Source: Bacteroides sp. UBA1773
GTDB taxonomy: Bacteria > Bacteroidota > Bacteroidia > Bacteroidales > Bacteroidaceae
Assembly: GCA_002315285.1 (NCBI GenBank)
Contig: DCGR01000078.1
Span: 1 to 18,399, forward strand
Direction: 5' to 3'
DNA length: 18,399 bases
The notes beneath the pieces were generated by a model. It made no database searches and had not been told where the DNA came from. It was given only the letters and a program-made list of their open reading frames with translations. Positions within the stretch are counted from its first letter, which is position 1, and every line of letters starts with the position of its first letter. Shown here one piece after another: positions 1 through 6,673 of the stretch. The position numbers and the translations under genes were made by a program.

Positions 1-355
1 AGACGGGATTGGCCGATGGCTTACACTGCTGACTATGACTATTGACAATGAACGATAGCAACTGACTACTGACGATGACGAGACTACAAGCGATGAAACA
101 TCACTATAACCATAGGTTGAGAGCTAAGAACTGAAAACTGAAGGAGGGGAGAAACCGAAGTCCCTCCCCTCCTTGATTCGAGTGCTGGCGAATTTGCCAG
201 AAGCAGAAATCAGTCAGGTTTTTGAATGGCTCATTTCTTCTTTTTGAAGCTGAGAGCTGAAACCGAGGACTGATTGTCGCGGCAGTCATTCCGTGGTTGT
301 TGTACTAATTCCTGCGGAAAGCTAAAGTCATCCGGATTAACCTGTTTGCTTAATA
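1..355. other. gene-free region with degenerate CTGA/TGAC repeats and hairpins
   Basis: I see no credible gene here. Bases about 23-90 are a run of imperfect units built from TGACTA, CTGAC and GATGAC. Bases 113-145 and 249-275 carry two similar same-strand stretches of the kind GAGAGCT..AACTGAAAACTGA and GAGAGCTGAAACCGA. Two hairpins are visible: a perfect 11-bp stem at 141-151/164-174, and CTGGC/GCCAG at 185-189/196-200. A minus-strand open frame of 61 codons (104-289) simply reads through these repeats (FQLSAS, FQFLAL) and looks like a translation artefact. The start of the window presumably lies just past the end of a gene to the left, which cannot be seen. Confidence 0.6.
141..174. repeat. 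perfect 11-bp inverted repeat (hairpin)
   Basis: AAGGAGGGGAG at 141-151 pairs perfectly with CTCCCCTCCTT at 164-174 around a 12-base loop. The stem is GC-rich and stable. Neither side has a U-run, so it is a poor match to an intrinsic terminator. It could be a processing or stability element for a transcript that enters from the left, or part of the surrounding repeat tract. Confidence 0.65.
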
Positions 356-387
356 TTTGGTCATTCCATAAAGAAATTGTACATTTG
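356..387 (+). promoter_or_regulatory. Bacteroidota sigma-A type promoter facing a gene-free spacer
   Basis: TTTG at 356-359 and TACATTTG at 380-387 are separated by exactly 20 bases, matching the Bacteroidota consensus TTTG-N19-21-TAnnTTTG. Transcription would start near 391-394 and run rightward. There is no plus-strand gene before the 3' end of the minus-strand TPR gene at 548, so the product would be a small RNA, an antisense transcript, or nothing if the site is a relic. Confidence 0.5.
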
Positions 388-390
388 TAC

Positions 391-547
391 GTGAAATCTC
401 GTTTTCATATTTAATTGAATTTCAATTGCGTGCAATTTGAAAACGGGGTTAATCACCATAATATATATGTGTAACTACGCTGTATCGTACAACTCGGCCT
501 TCAAATTGACCTTCGCGGGCTCAGGTCAACACGAAGACCTCTTTAGT
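391..547 (+). other. structured spacer downstream of the orphan promoter; possible small RNA
   Basis: The segment has nested and adjacent inverted repeats. GTTTTCA (400-406) and TGAAAAC (438-444) enclose two AT-rich hairpins, AATTGAA-T-TTCAATT and AATTGC-GT-GCAATT. Near the end, AGGTC (523-527) pairs with GACCT (536-540). No open frame of note is present. The density of hairpins behind a good promoter suggests a non-coding transcript, but no family is recognised and no convincing U-tailed terminator is seen. It equally contains the 3' flank of the TPR gene. Confidence 0.3.
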
Positions 548-1774
548 TTATTCGATGCCCAGTTCCTTGGCAATGGCCTCATACTTTGAGTCGCCCAGCA
601 CCCAATAGATGTTGGCGAGGAACTGCCAAAGCTTCTTCTCGGATGGAGCCAATTCCTTGGCCTTCTCATAGTATGGCATGGCCTTGCGATAAAGGTCCTT
701 TACTTCAGCCTCCTTGGGTGCATACTTGGGATCATCGACAGCAAGTGTGGAGATTTCGTTGGCAATGTCCTGTGCAGGGAAGAGGTAGCAGTCGCCCATT
801 TTCGAGTAAGCCTGTGGAACCATTGTGTCGTTGAGATCGACAATGTTCTGCAGGGTAGCGACGGCGTTGTTGTAGTCCTTGCTTTCGAGCTGGAGCACGC
901 CCTTCACGAAATAGTAGTAAGGAGACTGTTTGATTTTCAGCATCTCATCAATCATGGCGATACCCTCAGTGGTCTTGCTGTGAGTGAGGTAGTAATCGGC
1001 AAGGTTGCCTACGAAGTAATCCTGCTGTGGAAACTTCTTCACGCCTTCGTCAAGAACAGCCACCCACTTTACGGTGTCTGGAAGAGCCTTGTAGTACTCT
1101 GACATGTACATCAGTGGACGCCATCCCTCATTGGGGTCGAGCTTTCCGATTTCGGCATACTTCAGCATTGTTTCCTTGTCCTCGGCGAAGTTGGCAGCCA
1201 TTGAAGCGTAGGCGGCACTCAGCGTAATCATGGTGTCGGCCTTCACGGAAGCGTCTTTCTCGAACATTGGAGAGTTTGCCAGATCGACGTATGCGCCAAA
1301 GTATTTGAGTGCATCAGCATATTTCTGTTCGTTGATGGCATCGACACCGCCATTGATGAGGTTGCCACGACGAGGCTTGATGATTTCGGCATTCTTTTCG
1401 CGGAACTTCAGTTTCTTGTACTTGGGATTGCTTTGCATCATGGCCAGTTCCTTCTCGTCGCACACCTTATAATATTCAATCATCTTGAGGAGGCTTGCAT
1501 ACATCTTGGGCATGTTGGCCTTGTCGTTAGGATTGATGGACTGCAGATAGATTTTCTGGCTCTCTCCTTCGTAGATGGAGAACTGGAAGTCGCCGGCCAA
1601 TTTCCAGGTGGCAGGATCGTCCTTCGTTTCAGCATTTGTCAGGGCTGCCTCGATTTTCTGTGCAGCCTGTTCTGGTTTACCTTTTAATGACTTGGCTTCC
1701 TTTACTACACTTTGCTGTGCAAAAGATGCGTTGGTGCCCATTAACAAAACCATTGCAAAGATTACTTTTTTCAT
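548..1774 (-). CDS. secreted tetratricopeptide-repeat protein
   Basis: This 408-residue protein has a clear signal peptide: a lysine pair at residues 2-3, a hydrophobic stretch at 4-15, and a likely cut after Ala19 (ASFA before QQ). The rest is almost wholly helical, with degenerate TPR units. Clear examples include the segments around residues 150-190 (YADALKYFGAYVDLA), about 285-320 (YYYFVKGVLQLESKDYNNAV) and about 365-400 (AMPYYEKAKELAPSEKKLW). TPR arrays bind proteins, so the likely role is a periplasmic or outer-membrane scaffold; no enzymatic motif is present. The gene starts 42 bases after the gyrA stop on the same strand, so it is probably co-transcribed with gyrA, although I see no functional link to gyrase. 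The specific function is unknown. Confidence 0.85.
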   Translation of the reverse strand: MKKVIFAMVLLMGTNASFAQQSVVKEAKSLKGKPEQAAQKIEAALTNAETKDDPATWKLAGDFQFSIYEGESQKIYLQSINPNDKANMPKMYASLLKMIEYYKVCDEKELAMMQSNPKYKKLKFREKNAEIIKPRRGNLINGGVDAINEQKYADALKYFGAYVDLANSPMFEKDASVKADTMITLSAAYASMAANFAEDKETMLKYAEIGKLDPNEGWRPLMYMSEYYKALPDTVKWVAVLDEGVKKFPQQDYFVGNLADYYLTHSKTTEGIAMIDEMLKIKQSPYYYFVKGVLQLESKDYNNAVATLQNIVDLNDTMVPQAYSKMGDCYLFPAQDIANEISTLAVDDPKYAPKEAEVKDLYRKAMPYYEKAKELAPSEKKLWQFLANIYWVLGDSKYEAIAKELGIE

Positions 1775-1816
1775 AATTTTTGGTTTTTAAGTTGATATTA
1801 AGTTGTTATGATATAC

Positions 1817-4345
1817 TCACTCCTCTACGGGTTGCTGATTTTCATCAGAGGTTTCATCAGTTGAGGTGGCGTTTTCGGATGTTTCGACAAGTGTCTCCTC
1901 TTCCGTGTCGCTTGCGACCTTGCATACGGATGCGATGCTGTCGTTGCGCTTGGCAAGGTTGATGAGGCGTACACCCTGGGTGTTTCTGCCCAGTACGTTG
2001 ATATCGGACACTTTCAGCCGGATGGTAATGCCCGACTTGTTGATGATCATGAGGTCGTGCTCGTCGGTGACGCTCTTGATGGCTACCAGATTGCCTGTCT
2101 TCTCGGTGATGTTGAGTGTCCTCACGCCCTTTCCGCCACGGTGGGTGAGGCGATAGTCGGCCACAGCCGACCGTTTGCCATATCCTTGTTCGGATACGAC
2201 CAGCACGGTGTCGTTCTCAAGGTCGTGGATGCAAATCATTCCCACTACTTCATCGTTGTCCTTGTCGAGGGTGATGCCCCGTACACCAGTGGCAGTACGT
2301 CCCATTACTCTCACGGCACTTTCGTGGAAATGGATGGACTGACCATTCCGATTGGCAATGATGATGTCGTTCTCGCCATCGGTGAGGCAAACATCTATCA
2401 CTTTGTCGTCATCGAGGATGTTGATGGCATTGATGCCATTGGCGCGAGGACGGGAATACTGCTCAAGGGTGGTTTTCTTGATGATGCCATGCTTGGTGCA
2501 GAACAGTATGTAGTGGTTGTTGATATATTCGGAGTCTGTCAGTGTGTTCACCCGCAGATAGGCTGTGACGGCATCGCCCGCCTCAATGTTCAACAGGTTC
2601 TGGATGGCACGGCCCTTGCCAGTTTTGGAACCCTCCGGAATTTCATAGACCTTGAGCCAGTAGCACTTGCCATTCTGCGTGAAGAACATCATGGTGTTGT
2701 GCATGGTGGCGGGGTAGATGTGCTCGATGAAATCCTCTTCACGGGTGGCACCGCCCTTTACTCCTATGCCGCCACGACCTTGCGCACGGAATTCGCTGAG
2801 TGGAGTGCGCTTGATGTATCCAAGGTGGCTGATGGTGATGACCATGGGGTCGTCGGCATAGAAGTCTTCCGGATTGAACTCGTCGGAATCCATCACGATT
2901 TGTGTACGACGCTCATCGCCATATTTTTGTTTCACCTCGAGCAGCTCATCCTTCATGACTTTCTTGCAGAGCTCATCGTTCGAAAGTATTTCCTTGAAAT
3001 AGGCTATCTGTTTCATCAAATCATCGTATTCTGCATGGAGCTTGTCCTGCATCAGTCCGGTAAGCTGTGACAAGCGCATATCGACAATGGCTTTTGCCTG
3101 CAGTTCATCGAGCTCGAAGCGCACCATGAGCTTCTGGATGGCTTCGGACGGACTTTTTGCCGACTTGATGATTTGCACGACCTCATCGATGTTGTCGCTC
3201 GCAATGATCAGGCCTTCGAGTATGTGGGCTCGTTCTTGCGCCTTCTTCAGCTCGTACTTGGTGCGGCGTATCACCACCTCGTGGCGATGTTCCACGAAGC
3301 AACGTATCAGGTCTTTCAGATTCAGACATTTCGGACGGCCATGAACAAGACAGATGTTGTTGACCGAGAAAGAGCTTTGGAGGGCTGTCATCTTGAACAG
3401 TTTGTTGAGCACCACATTGGCATTGGCGTCGCGTTTCACATCGATGACGATGCGCATGCCCTCACGGTCGGACTCGTCGTTGATGTAGCTGATGCCATCG
3501 ATTTTCTTCTCGTTGACAAGCGATGCGATATACTCTATCAGTTCCTTCTTGTTGACATTATAAGGTATTTCGTTGACGATGATCTTGTCGTGGGTGGGAT
3601 GTGTCTCTATTTCGGTCTTCGCACGCATCACAACGCGTCCTCGGCCTGTTTCGTAGGCGTCTTTCACTCCGCTCAGGCCATAGATGTAGCCACCTGTGGG
3701 GAAGTCGGGAGCCTTGATGTAGGTCATCAACCCTTCGGTGGTGATGTCGGGATTGTCGATGAAAGCCACGCAGCCATCAATGACCTCACTCAGGTTGTGG
3801 GTAGGCATGTTGGTGGCCATACCCACAGCGATGCCGTTAGAACCATTCACCAGCAGGTTGGGTATTCGGGTGGAAAGAACGGTAGGCTCAAGGTCGCGGT
3901 CGTCATAGTTGGGTTGGAAATCGACGGTTTCCTTGTAGATATCCTGCATCATGTCCTCGCCGATTTTCTGCAGACGAGCCTCTGTGTAACGCATTGCGGC
4001 AGGACTGTCACCATCGATGGAACCGAAATTGCCCTGACCATCGACCAAAGGATATCGCATGGCCCAATTCTGTGCAAGGCGTGCCAATGCCCCATAGATT
4101 GAGGAGTCGCCATGAGGGTGGTATTTTCCCATTACATCGCCCACGGTACGTGCCGATTTTCGATATGCTTTTTCGGAGGTGTTGTTCTGTTCCATCATGC
4201 TGTAGAGGATACGACGATGAACCGGTTTGAGTCCATCCCTCACATCAGGCAAGGCACGACTTACGATGACCGACATGGAGTAGTCGATGTAAGACGTTTT
4301 CATTTCCTCTTCGATGTTGACCTTTAAAATTCTGTCTTCTTGCAT
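1817..4345 (-). CDS. gyrA: DNA gyrase subunit A
   Basis: GyrA is the breakage-reunion subunit of type IIA topoisomerase; with GyrB it introduces negative supercoils. The 842 residues begin with the N-terminal arm and winged-helix domain. The conserved HPHGD is at 76-80, and the catalytic tyrosine of AAMRYTE is Tyr120 (E. coli Tyr122). The tower and coiled-coil with the exit gate follow to about residue 490, then a C-terminal beta-pinwheel to about 805 and an acidic tail. In the quinolone pocket, the E. coli Ser83 equivalent is Ser81, but the Asp87 equivalent is Gly85. The GyrA box in the first blade reads QGRGGIG (522-528) against the canonical QRRGGKG, and a later blade has THRGGKG (734-740). 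ParC is the alternative; the length and the box position favour GyrA. The ATG at 4345 fits the conserved start of the family. Confidence 0.94.
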   Translation of the reverse strand: MQEDRILKVNIEEEMKTSYIDYSMSVIVSRALPDVRDGLKPVHRRILYSMMEQNNTSEKAYRKSARTVGDVMGKYHPHGDSSIYGALARLAQNWAMRYPLVDGQGNFGSIDGDSPAAMRYTEARLQKIGEDMMQDIYKETVDFQPNYDDRDLEPTVLSTRIPNLLVNGSNGIAVGMATNMPTHNLSEVIDGCVAFIDNPDITTEGLMTYIKAPDFPTGGYIYGLSGVKDAYETGRGRVVMRAKTEIETHPTHDKIIVNEIPYNVNKKELIEYIASLVNEKKIDGISYINDESDREGMRIVIDVKRDANANVVLNKLFKMTALQSSFSVNNICLVHGRPKCLNLKDLIRCFVEHRHEVVIRRTKYELKKAQERAHILEGLIIASDNIDEVVQIIKSAKSPSEAIQKLMVRFELDELQAKAIVDMRLSQLTGLMQDKLHAEYDDLMKQIAYFKEILSNDELCKKVMKDELLEVKQKYGDERRTQIVMDSDEFNPEDFYADDPMVITISHLGYIKRTPLSEFRAQGRGGIGVKGGATREEDFIEHIYPATMHNTMMFFTQNGKCYWLKVYEIPEGSKTGKGRAIQNLLNIEAGDAVTAYLRVNTLTDSEYINNHYILFCTKHGIIKKTTLEQYSRPRANGINAINILDDDKVIDVCLTDGENDIIIANRNGQSIHFHESAVRVMGRTATGVRGITLDKDNDEVVGMICIHDLENDTVLVVSEQGYGKRSAVADYRLTHRGGKGVRTLNITEKTGNLVAIKSVTDEHDLMIINKSGITIRLKVSDINVLGRNTQGVRLINLAKRNDSIASVCKVASDTEEETLVETSENATSTDETSDENQQPVEE

Positions 4346-4420
4346 CTATTTTTAGTTTGGTTCATAAATCATTCTAATGCCTTTGAATGTCGTGCGGAAA
4401 GCACTGCACATAAAAGCATC

Positions 4421-4451
4421 CAAAATTACAGCTTTTTCTGAATACATGAAA
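4421..4451 (-). promoter_or_regulatory. probable gyrA promoter
   Basis: On the minus strand, TAATTTTG (4428-4421) matches the -7 box TAnnTTTG. A TTTC (4451-4448) lies 19 bases upstream in place of TTTG. Predicted transcription starts near 4415, giving a 5' leader of about 70 bases before the gyrA ATG. It is divergent from the clpC-like promoter, with the two upstream elements only about 26 bases apart. Confidence 0.45.
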
Positions 4452-4477
4452 GTTTTTTTTGAAAAAAAGTCAACGAA

Positions 4478-4509
4478 TGTGCTTTTTCATTCTTTTGGCA
4501 CTATTTTTG
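4478..4509 (+). promoter_or_regulatory. probable clpC-htpG promoter
   Basis: TATTTTTG at 4502-4509 matches the -7 consensus. TGTG at 4478-4481 lies 20 bases upstream, a one-base departure from TTTG. Transcription would begin around 4513-4516, shortly before the ATG at 4534. An imperfect palindrome (GAAAAA near 4461 with TTTTTC near 4483) covers the upstream half. I see no CIRCE-type heat-shock operator (TTAGCACTC-N9-GAGTGCTAA). Confidence 0.5.
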
Positions 4510-4533
4510 CACAGGAAAACAAAAAAACGAATA

Positions 4534-6651
4534 ATGGCAAAACGTAACGACAAAGATATGCTTCGTAAGGATTGCCCGACCCGAATGGGACTGGGTGTAT
4601 ATGAAGAGGATGAGGACGACGAGGACTTGCAGCCTCCGCGCAAGGGCTCAGGGAGCAACAGTGCCTCGGCTTTGCCGGGTAAGACTGCCACGACTTCCAA
4701 AGGTACGTGCGACACTGCCAATCTGAACCGTTATTGCACGGATTTGACAAAGGCAGCCTCGGATGGCAAGCTCGACCCGATGATAGGCCGGGATGCGGAA
4801 ATCGAACGACTGGTGCAGACACTGTCGCGACGGAAAAAGAACAATCCGGTGCTTGTGGGCAATCCGGGTGTGGGCAAGACTGCCATCGTGGAGGGACTGG
4901 CACAACGAATCGTGCAGAGCCGGGTGCCCCACGTGCTGCTCCACAAACGCATACTGTCGCTCGACCTGCCATCGATGGTGGCTGGCACCATGTACCGGGG
5001 ACAGTTTGAAGAACGCATCGTGGGACTGATCAAGGAACTGAAAGGGAATCCTGACATCATCCTGTTCATCGACGAAATACACACGCTTGTGGGTATGGGC
5101 TCTGCCACTGGCTCTGGCGATGCCTCGAACATACTGAAACCCGCATTGGCCCGTGGCGAGGTGCGTTGCATAGGAGCCACGACACTCGACGAATACAGGA
5201 AGTACTTCGAGAAAGATGGCGCACTGGAGCGACGTTTCCAGAAGATACTGGTGGAACCGACCAATGCCGATGACACACTGGTGATATTGCAGCAAATAAA
5301 ACGTCATTATGAGGATTACCATCATGTGACATATACTGACGCGGCTCTTGCGGCGTGTGTCAAATTGTCAGAGCGATACATTACCGACCGATTCCTTCCC
5401 GACAAGGCCATCGACGCGCTGGACGAGGCGGGATCGCGCACACATATCATCAATGTGGCCCTGCCACAGTCCATCACCGACCAGGAAAAGAAGGTGGCGG
5501 ACCTGACCGAACTGCAAGGCAATGCTGCCAAATCGCAGAACTACGAATTGGCCACCGTGTTCCGTGACGAAAGGGAAATGGCCAATGCCGTGCTCAACAA
5601 GATGCGTCTGGACTGGGAAAAATCATTGCAGGAAAACCGACGAACCGTGACAGAGGACGACATTGCCACAGTGATTGCCATGATGTCTGGTGTGCCCGTA
5701 CAACGGATTGCAGAGGCGGAAAACCAACGGCTGATGTCGCTTGAAACCAATCTCTCGAAATGTGTCATCGGACAGGAAAAGGCCATCGAGACCATTTCGA
5801 AAGCCATCAGGCGTGGGCGTGTGGGACTGAAGGACCCCAACCGGCCTATTGGTGTGTTTATGTTTCTCGGTCCTACGGGAGTGGGCAAGACTTACCTCGC
5901 CAAGGAATTGGCAAGACAGTTGTTTGGCTCGGCGGACGCATTGATAAGAATCGACATGAGCGAATACACCGAGAAGTTTGCCGTGTCGCGCTTGGTGGGG
6001 GCACCTCCGGGATATGTAGGCTATGACGAGGGGGGACAACTGACGGAACAGGTACGCAGGAAACCCTACTCCATCGTGTTGCTCGACGAGATAGAGAAAG
6101 CCGACCCGCAGGCCTTGAACCTGTTGCTGCAGGTGATGGATGAAGGTCACCTGACGGATTCGACTGGCAGAAAGGTGGATTTCAAGAATACCATCATCAT
6201 CCTTACCTCCAACGTCGGATCGCGCCGACTCAAGGACTTCTCGAATGGCATAGGCTTCGCCATGCAGGATTCTGAAAGCCAGGTGCAGGAATATTCGCGA
6301 AGCATCATAACCAAAGCCCTCAACAAGACTTTCTCGCCTGAATTCCTGAACAGATTGGACGAAATCATCAGCTTCAACTCGCTTGAGAAGGATGACATCC
6401 TGAAGATTGTGGATATAGAAATCGGGAAGTTGCAGAAACGTGCTTCAGACATGGGCTATCAGGTGGAGGTGGATGGTGAACTTCGGCAATTCATTGCCAA
6501 GAAGGGATTCGACCCTGTGTATGGTGCACGGCCTTTGAAACGCGCCATTCAGATGTGTGTGGAAGACAAATTGTCGGAATTGATTCTGAAAAACGAAAGC
6601 CAACAGGGAGCAACCATAACGATTGGATTAGACGAAAACACTAACGAATAA
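4534..6651 (+). CDS. clpC: ClpC-type AAA+ unfoldase lacking the Clp N-domain
   Basis: This is an HSP100 ATPase that should unfold substrates and pass them to ClpP. It has two AAA+ modules. D1 has Walker A GNPGVGKT (109-116), Walker B DEIH (180-183) and the GALERRF arginine-finger segment. D2 has Walker A GPTGVGKT (446-453), Walker B DEIE (518-521) and a typical C-terminal D2-small domain. Between them, around 326-350, is a UVR-like helical segment as in ClpC/ClpE, not the long ClpB coiled coil. An IGF tripeptide (573-575) sits where the ClpP-docking loop is expected. The oddity is the N-terminus: the double Clp_N repeat of about 140 residues is replaced by about 65 residues with an acidic patch (24-31) and a Gly/Ser-rich stretch. 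A longer reading from a TTG at 4459 would run through the promoter, so the ATG at 4534 is preferred. The protein is then 705 residues. The exact symbol is uncertain; a clpC paralog is possible. Confidence 0.85.
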   Translation: MAKRNDKDMLRKDCPTRMGLGVYEEDEDDEDLQPPRKGSGSNSASALPGKTATTSKGTCDTANLNRYCTDLTKAASDGKLDPMIGRDAEIERLVQTLSRRKKNNPVLVGNPGVGKTAIVEGLAQRIVQSRVPHVLLHKRILSLDLPSMVAGTMYRGQFEERIVGLIKELKGNPDIILFIDEIHTLVGMGSATGSGDASNILKPALARGEVRCIGATTLDEYRKYFEKDGALERRFQKILVEPTNADDTLVILQQIKRHYEDYHHVTYTDAALAACVKLSERYITDRFLPDKAIDALDEAGSRTHIINVALPQSITDQEKKVADLTELQGNAAKSQNYELATVFRDEREMANAVLNKMRLDWEKSLQENRRTVTEDDIATVIAMMSGVPVQRIAEAENQRLMSLETNLSKCVIGQEKAIETISKAIRRGRVGLKDPNRPIGVFMFLGPTGVGKTYLAKELARQLFGSADALIRIDMSEYTEKFAVSRLVGAPPGYVGYDEGGQLTEQVRRKPYSIVLLDEIEKADPQALNLLLQVMDEGHLTDSTGRKVDFKNTIIILTSNVGSRRLKDFSNGIGFAMQDSESQVQEYSRSIITKALNKTFSPEFLNRLDEIISFNSLEKDDILKIVDIEIGKLQKRASDMGYQVEVDGELRQFIAKKGFDPVYGARPLKRAIQMCVEDKLSELILKNESQQGATITIGLDENTNE

Positions 6652-6673
6652 CATAAACCTATTTTTTTGAATC

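Noticed and set aside
104..289. 61-codon minus-strand open frame at the left end
   Set aside because: It translates the CTGA-rich repeat tract and the 11-bp hairpin; it has no domain and no promoter.
2057..4102. Long plus-strand open frames (337 and 309 codons) opposite gyrA
   Set aside because: They are antisense shadows of a well-conserved gyrA, show no recognisable domain and have odd composition (rich in Val, Asp, His).
4459..4533. Upstream TTG extension of the ClpC-like gene, giving a hydrophobic N-terminus
   Set aside because: The region carries the -7 box at 4502-4509, and a cytosolic AAA+ unfoldase should not have a signal-like start. The ATG at 4534 fits better.
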